This document shows positions 1 through 7,792 of a stretch of DNA of 64,000 nt, piece by piece. A model generated the notes under the pieces. It saw only the letters and a list, made by a program, of their open reading frames with translations, was not told the origin of the DNA and did no database searches. The first letter of the stretch is position 1. Each line of letters opens with the position of its first letter. Origin of the DNA: Planctomycetota bacterium (GTDB lineage: Bacteria; Planctomycetota; Phycisphaerae; Phycisphaerales; UBA1924). Location of the stretch: contig JAFIFX010000003.1 of NCBI GenBank assembly GCA_020831805.1, forward strand, positions 124,001 through 188,000, written 5' to 3'. The position numbers and the translations under genes are program-made.

Positions 1-1083
1 GAGGCGGTCACGATGCTCTGCGAGCTGGGCCGGGCGATGGGGTCGATCGACGATCCAGAATCGTTCGTCCGTCAGACGGGCGAGCAGGTGGGCTCGACGC
101 TGATGTACCGCTGGACGACGATCTGCCTGGACGGGCGTGACGGGCGGGACGACCGCATCTTTGAGATCGGCCAGGAGCGGCTGGGCGAGGAGCGGGTGCG
201 GGCGGTGCTCGGCCGGATCGAGCTGGAACTGCCGACGGCGACGGCCGGGACAACCGCGATCTACCAGGTGGACGATGCTTCCGATCCGCTGTCGCCCCAG
301 ATCGTGTCGCACCCGATCGAGCGGAACGGGCGCCGGTTCGGGCTGATGATCGCGGGCGGAAAGCTGGGCGACGACCCGCAGGTCTCAACCTACGAGACCA
401 AGTCGATCGAGTCGGTCTGCGGGCTGCTGGGCGCGTTCCTCGAGAACGCGGATCTGTACGAGGAGCAGCGGCTGAGCTTCATCGGGACGATCCGGGCGAT
501 GTCCGGCGCGCTGGACGCGAAGGACCGGTACACCCGCGGCCATTCGGACCGGGTGGCGTACATGAGCGCGGAGATCGCCCGGGCGCTGGGCTTCTCGGAC
601 GAGGAGGTCGAGCGGGTCCGGATCGCGGGCATCGTGCACGATGTCGGCAAGATCGGCGTGCCGGAGAGCGTGCTGTGCAAGCCGGACCGGCTGACCGACG
701 AGGAGTTCGATCTGATCAAGAAGCACCCGGAGATCGGTCATCAGATCCTCGAGGGGATCCCCGGGCTCAAGGACATCCTGCCGGGCGTGCTGTACCACCA
801 CGAGCGGTACGACGGCAAGGGGTATCCGCACGGCCTGGCGGGGGACGACATCCCGCTGCTGGCGCGGATCATGGCGGTGGCGGACACCTTCGATGCGATG
901 AGTTCGAACCGGGCGTACCGGTCGAAGATGCCGCGGGAGGTGGTGCTGGGCGAGATCGCCAAGTGCGCGGGCACGCAGTTCGACCAGCGGGTGGCCGAGG
1001 CCTTCCTGGGCCTTGACCTGACGGAGTACGACCGGATGGTCGCGGACCACGCGGGCCAGGATTCGCTTGGAAAAGCGGCCTGA
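1..1083 (+). CDS. GAF + HD-GYP signalling phosphodiesterase (5' end probably cut by the window)
   Basis: HD-GYP proteins hydrolyse cyclic di-GMP in the cytoplasm. Counting from the ATG at 13, residues about 1-155 look like a GAF sensor and the HD-GYP domain fills about 165-345. The metal-binding HD sits in HDVGKIGVPE (about residue 209), with the second signature HHERYDGKGYP at about 262-272, so the site looks intact. The frame is open through base 1 (codons for EAVT precede the ATG), so the true start is probably upstream and more sensor domain may be missing. It ends with TGA at 1083, followed by about 500 bases without a gene. No partner cyclase is visible, but a role in controlling the pilus genes that follow is conceivable. 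Confidence 0.88.
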   Translation, partial: EAVTMLCELGRAMGSIDDPESFVRQTGEQVGSTLMYRWTTICLDGRDGRDDRIFEIGQERLGEERVRAVLGRIELELPTATAGTTAIYQVDDASDPLSPQIVSHPIERNGRRFGLMIAGGKLGDDPQVSTYETKSIESVCGLLGAFLENADLYEEQRLSFIGTIRAMSGALDAKDRYTRGHSDRVAYMSAEIARALGFSDEEVERVRIAGIVHDVGKIGVPESVLCKPDRLTDEEFDLIKKHPEIGHQILEGIPGLKDILPGVLYHHERYDGKGYPHGLAGDDIPLLARIMAVADTFDAMSSNRAYRSKMPREVVLGEIAKCAGTQFDQRVAEAFLGLDLTEYDRMVADHAGQDSLGKAA

Positions 1084-1231
1084 TACGGATCCCATCTGAA
1101 ACCCGGGCGCGACCAGTTTTGTGCTCTTCGTCTCCGGAGTGCACGCCCGTTGACGCGCTCGCTCTTGCAAGGCCGAGTGCGTGGCCCCTACGCGACGTGA
1201 GGGCGGCGCGTTCCTGTGTGTTGGTCTGGTT

Positions 1232-1328
1232 CAACGCAGAGGATCGCTGAGGGGCGCAGAGGATTGAAACAGAATCATTGGATCTCTCTGCGCTCCTCTG
1301 CGCCTCTCGGCGTACTCTGCGTTTGATT
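1232..1328. repeat. Imperfect inverted repeat rich in GCAGAG
   Basis: In the 1084-1581 gap the left arm (about 1232-1265) and right arm (about 1290-1328) are imperfect reverse complements built from CGCAGAGG-like units. They could fold into a hairpin of about 30 interrupted base pairs around a loop containing ACAGAATCATTGGATC. Short palindromes of this style are known as dispersed intergenic repeats in environmental bacteria. No protein-like frame with matching codon use was found elsewhere in the gap. It could act as a terminator for the upstream gene or be a miniature mobile repeat. Confidence 0.55.
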
Positions 1329-1581
1329 GCTGTGCGTTTCGCGCGGTGAAAGGCGGCGGGCCCCGGAGGTTCAAGGGCGTTGGTTCAAGCGACACGTGAA
1401 ATGCATGGTCGGCGCTCGGTGCGCTCGTCCCCGTCGCTGACGCTCAGGGCTTCTTTCGTGCTCGGCGCATCGCGGATGGCGACCGTCATGGCGGCCGTCT
1501 CCCTACCGCGGTCCACGCACGAGTTTCACGCGAGATCCGTATGACCCGGCGGCGTCGGGCGGCCGGCGAATCGGTTCCCTT

Positions 1582-2748
1582 TTAGTCCACGACGCGGGCG
1601 AAGCTGCCCGGGATCACCCGGAAGCCGGGGGGCATGCTGGACGCCTCGTAGAGTTCGTTGATGGTCGAGCCGCTGAGTTGGGCGGAGAAGAGCATGACGC
1701 GGGCGACCGATCCGAAGGTCGGCGAGGACTGGTCGTAGGTCGACCACGGGATGTTGCGCACACCGAAGTACCAGTCCTGGGTGTTGGCGGGGCGAATAAG
1801 GAAGATACCGTTCAGGCCGACGGTCGTCCCCGAATGATCAGCGCGGCGCACACCGTCCAGGTAGAGTTCCATGCCGTTTGAGCCCCAGGTCAGGGCGATG
1901 AAGTGCCATTGACCCTCGACGATTCTGTTGCTCGAGAACCGGATCGACCGGCCGATGCCGCTGGAGGCCTCCAGCGTGTAGTAGAAGTGGTTGTCGGTCA
2001 GGTACGAGGAGAGGGAGACCGAGGAACCGAGGGGGGAGCGTTCCTTCGAGATCGCGGCCATCTGTATCCCGGAGGTGGTCGGCTTGAGATCGAACCGGAT
2101 CCAGAAGCAGAGCGTGCCGTTCGCCAGCTCGAAGGCCGAGCGGTGCGGGACGCGGATGTGCTCTGTGACCCACTGGACGCGGGGGGCGGGGTTGCCGTGC
2201 TCGTGGGTCATGGCGCCGGCGGCGGACTGCACCCCGTAGACCCCGTTGCGGGCGTTGATCTTGTCCACGGCGGTCGTCTGGTTGACCTCGTCGAGCGGCC
2301 AGTAGGCGACGATGCGGTTGTGCACTGACACATAGCGCGTCAGGTCGTCCTCGGGCAGGTCCATCTCGAACCCGATCCGGGAGCGGGCCTGGCCGACCCG
2401 GGCGTCGGCGACGACGCGGAAGCGTTCGGTTTCGTCCTGGACGGGGCCTTGGGTGTCGGCGTCGGTGACGGTGGCGGCGATGGCGCCCGCGGACAGGTTC
2501 AGGTTCGAGAAGATCGTGCCCGTGAATGAGCGGGCGATGAACGCGTCGGTGTCGCGGTAGGCGTGCTCGATGGCCAGCTCGGCCGCGCTGACGGCCAGCC
2601 GCGACGCGTCGGACCCCTGGCCGGCCAGTTGGGCCCGCTCGTTGATCTGCTTGCGCAGGGCCACCCCGGTCATGACGAGCATGGTGACGGCGGCGATGAC
2701 GACGATAATGGCGAGGTAGACGCTGCCGCGCCGGCCGGAACGGATCAT
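1582..2748 (-). CDS. Membrane-anchored PilX-like pseudopilin with a LamG domain
   Basis: The 388-residue protein starts with a short basic head and one hydrophobic helix (residues about 9-30, GSVYLAIIVVIAAVTMLVMTG), as in PilX/MshP-type minor pilins. The rest should be outside the cytoplasmic membrane. From about residue 150 to 375 there is a concanavalin-like LamG fold: WPLDE, then LCFWIRFDL, then GQWHFIALTWGSNGMELYLDG, then a closing strand. LamG domains usually bind carbohydrate or protein ligands, so this may be a tip adhesin or exported cargo. The start ATG overlaps the stop of the gene before it (ATGA), and it is the last gene of the operon running down from 13106. The ligand is unknown. 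Confidence 0.8.
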   Translation of the reverse strand: MIRSGRRGSVYLAIIVVIAAVTMLVMTGVALRKQINERAQLAGQGSDASRLAVSAAELAIEHAYRDTDAFIARSFTGTIFSNLNLSAGAIAATVTDADTQGPVQDETERFRVVADARVGQARSRIGFEMDLPEDDLTRYVSVHNRIVAYWPLDEVNQTTAVDKINARNGVYGVQSAAGAMTHEHGNPAPRVQWVTEHIRVPHRSAFELANGTLCFWIRFDLKPTTSGIQMAAISKERSPLGSSVSLSSYLTDNHFYYTLEASSGIGRSIRFSSNRIVEGQWHFIALTWGSNGMELYLDGVRRADHSGTTVGLNGIFLIRPANTQDWYFGVRNIPWSTYDQSSPTFGSVARVMLFSAQLSGSTINELYEASSMPPGFRVIPGSFARVVD

Positions 2749-3263
2749 GAGCTCTCCCGCGAGACATCGAAGGAACGGGTCCGCAGGATCGACCGCTCGG
2801 CGAGAACGATCCCGTGGCGGGAGACGGTGACCGTCACGCGTTTGATGCCGGTTTCGCTGGCCGAGTCGTTCATCGGGTTGCCGATCTGGGCGTGGGCGAC
2901 GCGGACACGGATCAGCCAGCCGTCGCCGAGGCCCGTGATCGGATTGCCGTTGACGGTCTGGGGCGGCGCGGTCCAGCCGTTGTAGTCATCGACATCGTCG
3001 AAGTCCTGGCGCGTCGTCCCGCTCTCGCCGGGGTTCAGGCCGATCGTCCCGTCGTCGTGATCCGGATCGGCGAAGTGCCGCGTGGCGATCTCGTCGAGCA
3101 TGTCGTCGGCCAGGGTCACCGCGATCATGCGGTCGCCCGCGAGCTGGGTGGAGCGGACCGTCGGCCCAACGAGCTGCAGGGTGGTGGCGAGGGTGCCGCC
3201 GACCAGCAGGGTGCCGATGGCGACTTCCATCATCGAGATGCCTCGGCGTGCGGGCGTGCGCAT
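2745..3263 (-). CDS. Prepilin-type minor pseudopilin (GspI/PilV-like)
   Basis: The 172-residue protein begins MRTPARRGISMMEVAIGTLL, a class III signal: basic leader, Gly, then a hydrophobic helix with Glu at position +5 (GISMMEVAIG). Cleavage after the Gly by the prepilin peptidase is expected. The remainder is a small globular domain with no recognised catalytic site. Size and position between a GspJ-like gene and the LamG pseudopilin fit a minor pseudopilin that primes or caps the pseudopilus. It starts three bases after the TAA of the upstream gene and overlaps the next gene by ATGA. Confidence 0.8.
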   Translation of the reverse strand: MRTPARRGISMMEVAIGTLLVGGTLATTLQLVGPTVRSTQLAGDRMIAVTLADDMLDEIATRHFADPDHDDGTIGLNPGESGTTRQDFDDVDDYNGWTAPPQTVNGNPITGLGDGWLIRVRVAHAQIGNPMNDSASETGIKRVTVTVSRHGIVLAERSILRTRSFDVSRESS

Positions 3264-3266
3264 GGC

Positions 3267-3764
3267 TTAGGGGACCTCCGGCGTGTTGAGCAGGCGGACT
3301 TCCAGGACGCGTGCGGCGGGGGTGTGGTGCTCCATGTGGAAGATCAGGCGGACCGATTTGATCCGATCGGATTCCTGCGTCATGACAATCTCGGTGTCCT
3401 TGAGCGGGCCGAGGATCGGGCGTGGATCGTCCATGTTGACGGCCCGGCCCAGCAAGCCGCCGGACATGTTCGTGTACGAGATCACCTCGCCGATGCCGTC
3501 CCCGGTTCGATCGGGGACCGCGATGTGGAACCCGTCGGAGTCCCGGACGATGCCGATGGCTTCCTCCAGGTCGGACCGGATCTGCTCGATGCCGCGCTCG
3601 ACCCATCCCGCCGTGATGACCGTTTCGTTGCCCGTCGGGACGGCCCGGGAGGCGACGAGCACCGCCGAGCCCAGCGCGAGCAGCAGGACCGAGCTGATCG
3701 AGACCGCGACGACGGTCTCGATCAGCGTGAATGCACGGGCTCCTGCGGCTCGGGCGTGGCGCAT
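3267..3764 (-). CDS. Prepilin-type minor pseudopilin (GspJ/PilW-like)
   Basis: The signal RAFTLIETVVAVSISSVLLL has the canonical FTLIE form with Glu +5. The start is set by a good ribosome site (GGAGG seven bases before the ATG at 3764) lying just past the TGA of the upstream gene; a start further upstream would overlap that gene needlessly. This gives 165 residues. The body contains QIRSDLEEAIGIVRDSDGF, the kind of segment seen in GspJ/PilW proteins. It should be a minor subunit of the pseudopilus. Confidence 0.8.
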   Translation of the reverse strand: MRHARAAGARAFTLIETVVAVSISSVLLLALGSAVLVASRAVPTGNETVITAGWVERGIEQIRSDLEEAIGIVRDSDGFHIAVPDRTGDGIGEVISYTNMSGGLLGRAVNMDDPRPILGPLKDTEIVMTQESDRIKSVRLIFHMEHHTPAARVLEVRLLNTPEVP

Positions 3765-3765
3765 G

Positions 3766-4287
3766 TCAGCCTCCCAACAGACCGTTGACCAGACCGCCAA
3801 GCAGGCCGCCCCCCCCACCCCCGCCGGATTCCTCGGCTTCTTTCAGGGAGGTCATCACGGGTCCGACCAGATCGACCGTCCGGGTCATGGAGCCGGCCGC
3901 GATGCGGACACGGGCGTTGGCCGAGTACATGCCGAAGCCGTCCACGGTCAGGTAGCCTTGGGGGTGGGTGATGTTGGTCGTTTCGAAGCGGACCTCGTAC
4001 GGCGATCGGCTCATCGGCACGGTGCGGACCAGCGGGCCGAGCGATCCCGGTGAGCCCTCGTAGACCCGGAACTCGGATTGGCTCAGGTGGATCTGGATGG
4101 TGTGGGTCCGGCCTTTGGCCCTGGCGAGATCGGAGACGCTTTCGAACTCGGTGACGAGGCGCTTCTCGGCGGCGCTGAGCCGTTTGCCGGATTGGCCCGA
4201 GCTGACGCGTGGGACCGCGATGGCCGCGACCATCCCGATCACGATGATCACCAGCACCAGCTCGATCAGCGAAAAGCCGCGGCGCAT
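3766..4287 (-). CDS. GspH/FimT-like prepilin
   Basis: MRRGFSLIELVLVIIVIGMV is a perfect prepilin signal with a five-residue leader. The following SDLARAKGRTHTIQIHLSQS matches the helix-to-beta transition of GspH/FimT pseudopilins. The 173-residue protein ends in a glycine run (GGGGGGGLLGGLVNGLLGG) that is not typical and looks flexible and hydrophobic. It follows the GspG-like gene after a 75-base gap holding a hairpin, and its TGA is followed after one base by the next start codon. Confidence 0.85.
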   Translation of the reverse strand: MRRGFSLIELVLVIIVIGMVAAIAVPRVSSGQSGKRLSAAEKRLVTEFESVSDLARAKGRTHTIQIHLSQSEFRVYEGSPGSLGPLVRTVPMSRSPYEVRFETTNITHPQGYLTVDGFGMYSANARVRIAAGSMTRTVDLVGPVMTSLKEAEESGGGGGGGLLGGLVNGLLGG

Positions 4288-4303
4288 GGGTCGTCTCCTG
4301 AAT

Positions 4304-4334
4304 GAGAACGCCCCAGCGTTGGCCGGGGCGTCTC
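4304..4334 (-). terminator. Hairpin between the major and minor pseudopilin genes
   Basis: On the minus strand ACGCCCC pairs with GGGGCGT around a ten-base loop, with GAG/CTC extending the stem across one unpaired base. The hairpin lies about 30 bases after the stop of the GspG-like gene, and only a short TTCTC follows, so it would be a weak terminator. A leaky terminator or RNA-stabilising stem here would make the major pseudopilin more abundant than the downstream minor ones. Confidence 0.5.
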
Positions 4335-4362
4335 TGGTTCGGTCACACGGCCGGGCCGCGGA

Positions 4363-4854
4363 TCAGTAGCTGTTGTACCGCACGCCCCGTGCGTCGACTT
4401 CGGTGTCGGGCAGGTTCGCGCTGATCGAGCCGGTGGTGGCGTCGTAGACCCAGCCGGCGCTGGTGCCGCCCTGGGTGGCGACGATGCCGTTCTGGCCGCG
4501 GTTGCTGCCGACCTTCAGCTCGGGGATGGAGCGCAGGTACGGGCCGAGGTAATGGGTGGTGTCCTTGGTGGCCGAGGTGCCGCCCAGCGGATCGCTGTAG
4601 AGCGTCATCTGGTCGACGAAGTCCGCGAAGGACGGGTACTGCCCGCCGTGCTCGGCCTGGTAGAGTTCGATGGCGTTGCGCATCACCGCCAGGTCGGCGA
4701 TGAGGCTGGAATCGGCGGCGCCGGAAGCGCCGCGGCTCATCCGGGGCAGGGCGATCGCGCCGATGATCCCGATGATGACAACGACGATCACAAGCTCAAT
4801 CAGGCTGAACGCCCGACGAGAGCTCCGAGAGTGTGGCATGGTCAGCCCTGGCAT
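4363..4854 (-). CDS. GspG-like major pseudopilin
   Basis: The signal RRAFSLIELVIVVVIIGIIG is followed by IADLAVMRNAIELYQAEHGG, the long N-terminal helix and conserved spacing of type II secretion major pseudopilins, and by a Pro/Gly/Asp-rich C-terminal region (MTLYSDPLGGTS). The chosen ATG at 4854 has AGAAGGAGAC ending seven bases upstream; a longer frame to 4929 lacks this. The product is 163 residues including an 11-residue leader before the cleavage Ala/Phe junction. The residue before the helix is Ala rather than the usual Gly, which is uncommon but tolerated by some prepilin peptidases. Confidence 0.85.
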   Translation of the reverse strand: MPGLTMPHSRSSRRAFSLIELVIVVVIIGIIGAIALPRMSRGASGAADSSLIADLAVMRNAIELYQAEHGGQYPSFADFVDQMTLYSDPLGGTSATKDTTHYLGPYLRSIPELKVGSNRGQNGIVATQGGTSAGWVYDATTGSISANLPDTEVDARGVRYNSY

Positions 4855-4989
4855 GTGTCGGTCTCCTTCTGAGTCCTCCGGGTACACCCCGGACAGGGTT
4901 GACATCGACACCGAAGCGGTTGAGGTCAAACAACTTGTCCGTCGGAAGCGCTGAGACGGTCCGTCTGTGCGGCCCGGAACCGGGGGGGT

Positions 4990-5559
4990 TCAGTTACCGG
5001 GCGACGGGAGCGAGAGCATCGCCGTGGAACCGCCCATCGAGATGCTCACCGAGCGGACGCCGACGCCTTCCAGCCGGTATCCGTCCGGGTGGACCTCACC
5101 GACGCGCATGCGGTGCCCGTCGATGACCGCGATCCCGCCGTCACGGGTCGGCATGACGAGCGTCAGGCGCGGCGTGGCGGTCAGCCCGGGCAGGATGCCG
5201 GTCTGGACCGTCTGTGCGGGGCGGGCGTTCTCGTTCGCGGCCGCCTGCGGCTCCTGGACCGCGGCCCGCAGCCGCTCGGTCCAGGCCAGATCGGGCCCGA
5301 AGGCGATCTCCGGGGTGCCCTCGGCGGCGAAATCGCCCAGCGCCCGCGTCATCACCTCACGGATGCCGGCTTCGACCCGGCCGCCCACCGCGTTGGCCAC
5401 GGCCTGGACCGGGCCGCCCGCGGAAGCGGTCTCGGCCGGGGCCGGCTGCGGGGACGCCGCGGCGTTCTCCGGCTGGAGGAACAGTTGATCGACCATCAGC
5501 CCGGTGACGGCGACCGCCCCCAGACCGACCAATACCTTTCGTTCGCGTGGCATGCCCAT
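4990..5559 (-). CDS. GspB/PilP-like inner-membrane protein
   Basis: The 189-residue protein has one N-terminal membrane helix (VLVGLGAVAVTGLMVDQLF), an Ala/Pro/Glu-rich linker, and a C-terminal beta domain of the form AVIDGHRMRVGEVHPDGYRL then GVGVRSVSI, resembling the homology region of GspB, GspC and PilP, which docks to the secretin. Its place right after PilM, PilN and PilO is that of PilP. No strong ribosome site distinguishes the ATGs at 5559 and 5553. The family assignment rests on layout and motif style. Confidence 0.6.
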   Translation of the reverse strand: MGMPRERKVLVGLGAVAVTGLMVDQLFLQPENAAASPQPAPAETASAGGPVQAVANAVGGRVEAGIREVMTRALGDFAAEGTPEIAFGPDLAWTERLRAAVQEPQAAANENARPAQTVQTGILPGLTATPRLTLVMPTRDGGIAVIDGHRMRVGEVHPDGYRLEGVGVRSVSISMGGSTAMLSLPSPGN

Positions 5560-5613
5560 GGTCACAATGGCCGAAACGGCGGCGACGCATGCCAGTGGGT
5601 TCGGCGGAATGTT

Positions 5614-6177
5614 TCAGTTCGCCGCGACGGTCGTGCCGGTCAGCCAGGACAGCACGGTGCGCATCCGCACGGTTTCCGGACCCGTGTGCTCGAGCGTGAT
5701 CGAGCGGAGGTGCAGGTCCGGATGCTGCGACTCGAAGACGCCAAGCAGTTCGTAGACCACATCGAGCCGGCCGGTGATCTCGAAGCGGATCGGGATGATC
5801 GGCGTGACCGGGTCCGGGACCAAGTCGCGCGGCTGGATCACCTCCGGGACGACGCCGTGGCTCAGGCAGAGGTCGGTCAGGTCCGCCAGCACGCGGTTGA
5901 GCTGATCGGCCGGGCGCAGCGTGACCATCCGGGATTCCACGGATTCCGAGAGGCGTGCGGCCTCGGCGTTGAGCGAGCGGTTGCTGCGGGCGGCGGCTTC
6001 GAGCCTCTCCGTCGCAGCGGCCAGACGATCGAACTGCTCGCGGGTTTCCTGCCGGGACTTCATGCCCGGCACCAGGAACACGAAGGCCGCGCCGACGACG
6101 ATGGAGATGCACACGGCTGTGCCGACCGCGTGGATCGGGCGTGTGGCGCGGACGATCTGGGCGCGTTCTTCGGTCAT
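5614..6177 (-). CDS. pilO: PilO-like inner-membrane alignment protein
   Basis: Starting at the ATG at 6177, which overlaps the upstream TGA by ATGA, the product is 187 residues: a short cytoplasmic head, one helix (AVGTAVCISIVVGAAFVFLV, about 16-36), a coiled coil (about 40-85) and a ferredoxin-like periplasmic domain with PIRFEITGRLDVVYELLGVF. This is the usual PilO/GspM plan. PilO pairs with PilN to link the cytoplasmic actin-like PilM to the outer parts of the machine. Confidence 0.8.
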   Translation of the reverse strand: MTEERAQIVRATRPIHAVGTAVCISIVVGAAFVFLVPGMKSRQETREQFDRLAAATERLEAAARSNRSLNAEAARLSESVESRMVTLRPADQLNRVLADLTDLCLSHGVVPEVIQPRDLVPDPVTPIIPIRFEITGRLDVVYELLGVFESQHPDLHLRSITLEHTGPETVRMRTVLSWLTGTTVAAN

Positions 6178-6752
6178 GGCGTGCTCCTGAGCCGGAAGCG
6201 GGCGTCGATCTCGCAGCGGACGACCTCGGCGTTGGTGAGCTGGACCCTGGACGAGTTGGTCAGGGTGACCGAATCGAACACGCCCGACTCCTCGAGACGC
6301 AGGACGAATGCACGGGCCTCGGTGAGGCTGTCGACCAGGGCGATGATCTGGGTGCGGACCTCGGTGCGCCCTTCGCTGGTGATCCGAGATTCGATCCGCT
6401 CGAACCTGGCCCCGTTTGAGGCGGCCGAGAGCGCGTGCAACAGCGGGCGCCAGTCGGCCCGGTCCTCCACGGCCTTGAGCACGCGGTCGGTCTGCTGGAG
6501 ATCGGCGATGCGGCGTCGCAGCCGCGGCTCCTCGGCCTGCAGTTGCTCGATGGATCGTTCGGCCCGTCGGGTCCGGTCCTCGATCTCGGCGGCGCCGCTG
6601 CCCGTGGCCAGGGCCATCGCGCCCGCGGGGGCCATCGCGCCGATGGCCACCAGGACGCCGGCGGTGAACCAACCGGCGATCACGCGATGTCGAGCGCGAC
6701 GCACCCGTCGGGCGAGCGGGAGCAGGTTGATGGTCGGCATGGGCGCGGTCAT
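6174..6752 (-). CDS. pilN: PilN-like inner-membrane protein
   Basis: The 192-residue product begins MTAPMPTINLLPLARRVRRA. The INLLP motif is the hallmark PilN segment that inserts into the groove of PilM. A membrane helix follows (about 27-50), then a coiled coil (ERSIEQLQAEEPRLRRRIAD) and a periplasmic ferredoxin-like domain. The start was chosen because its ATG overlaps the stop of the PilM gene (ATGA), and the next gene overlaps it in the same way. Confidence 0.88.
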   Translation of the reverse strand: MTAPMPTINLLPLARRVRRARHRVIAGWFTAGVLVAIGAMAPAGAMALATGSGAAEIEDRTRRAERSIEQLQAEEPRLRRRIADLQQTDRVLKAVEDRADWRPLLHALSAASNGARFERIESRITSEGRTEVRTQIIALVDSLTEARAFVLRLEESGVFDSVTLTNSSRVQLTNAEVVRCEIDARFRLRSTP

Positions 6753-7792
6753 TCGTCGAACCTCCCGGCCAGCCCGATCGCCACGGCGGCGCGGGGCAGG
6801 TCGGCCTTTGTGGCGTCGTCGGGTGTGATCACGCCTGTGTCCGCCGGCTGGACGGGCATGCCAAGCACCTCGTCGAGGATGCTCAGGCATTCCGGGCGGG
6901 TGGCGCCGTACCCGGCGAGCTGGACATGCCCGACGGGCGCCGTCCGGTGCGCGTGGGTCACATAGGTAATGGCCGTGTCGATCTCGTGGCCGAGATCCAC
7001 CGCGAGATCGTGCCACGCGGCCCGGGCGGTCGATTCGAACACATCCGGTTCATCCGTCTCCGGCTGGTGCGATTCGAGCACCCGGCAGGCGTCGTTCCAG
7101 GAGATCCCGGTCTGCTCGCGGAAGCGGGTCAGATACGGCCCGATGCCGATCTCGAAGCGGCGTGTGTACACGACCGTATCGCCGAGGGTCAGCACCCCCA
7201 GCGTGGCGTTCCAGCCGATGCGCAGCAGGGCGTGGATCCCGTCGGGCTCGACGCGCAGGGTGGACCCGCAGGCCCTCGCCAACGCGGCTTCCTCGAGATC
7301 GACCGCGAGCGGGATCAGCCCGGCCTGCTCGATGTGGTCAAGATGCTTTTCCAGGTCCGGCCGCTCGCAGGCGATGGCCAGGCCGCGGTCCGTGCGTCCG
7401 CGCTGGGGCAGGTACCAGGTGGCCAGCTCGAAGCGGTCAGGCGGGCACCGGCGTGTGCGGGCGATCTCGGCCCGGGCGATCAGTTCGGCCGGGGCGCCGC
7501 TCTCACGATCGGGCAGATCGACGATGTGGGCCGAGCAGGCGCCGTGGGGCGCGGTGATGGCGACTTTCTTGCCGACGAAGCCGCGGCGTTCCAGCACACC
7601 GGCGATCCACGCCGCTTCCTCGGCCTCGATGACGCCGGCCGGGCCCGGGCCGTCACGCCTCGGGAAGACGGCGTGGCAGACCAGGCGGTCGCCTTCCTGG
7701 GTCCGTGAGAGCTGGGCGGCGCGGACCTCGCCGCCGCCGATCTCAAGCCCGATGGGGGACAGTGTCAGGAGCGGGAATCGGGGTCGGTTCAT
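6749..7792 (-). CDS. pilM: PilM-like actin-family ATPase
   Basis: The 347-residue product starts at 7792 (ATGA overlap with the GspF stop). SPIGLEIGGGEVRAAQLS is a degenerate actin-type phosphate-1 motif, and GIWG-like and LSILDEVLG segments toward the C-terminus fit the two-lobed actin fold. PilM sits on the cytoplasmic face and binds the N-terminus of PilN. The phosphate loop carries GGG rather than the DxGxxS of classical PilM, so ATP binding may be weakened. Gene order (pilC, pilM, pilN, pilO) supports the identity. Confidence 0.8.
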   Translation of the reverse strand: MNRPRFPLLTLSPIGLEIGGGEVRAAQLSRTQEGDRLVCHAVFPRRDGPGPAGVIEAEEAAWIAGVLERRGFVGKKVAITAPHGACSAHIVDLPDRESGAPAELIARAEIARTRRCPPDRFELATWYLPQRGRTDRGLAIACERPDLEKHLDHIEQAGLIPLAVDLEEAALARACGSTLRVEPDGIHALLRIGWNATLGVLTLGDTVVYTRRFEIGIGPYLTRFREQTGISWNDACRVLESHQPETDEPDVFESTARAAWHDLAVDLGHEIDTAITYVTHAHRTAPVGHVQLAGYGATRPECLSILDEVLGMPVQPADTGVITPDDATKADLPRAAVAIGLAGRFDE

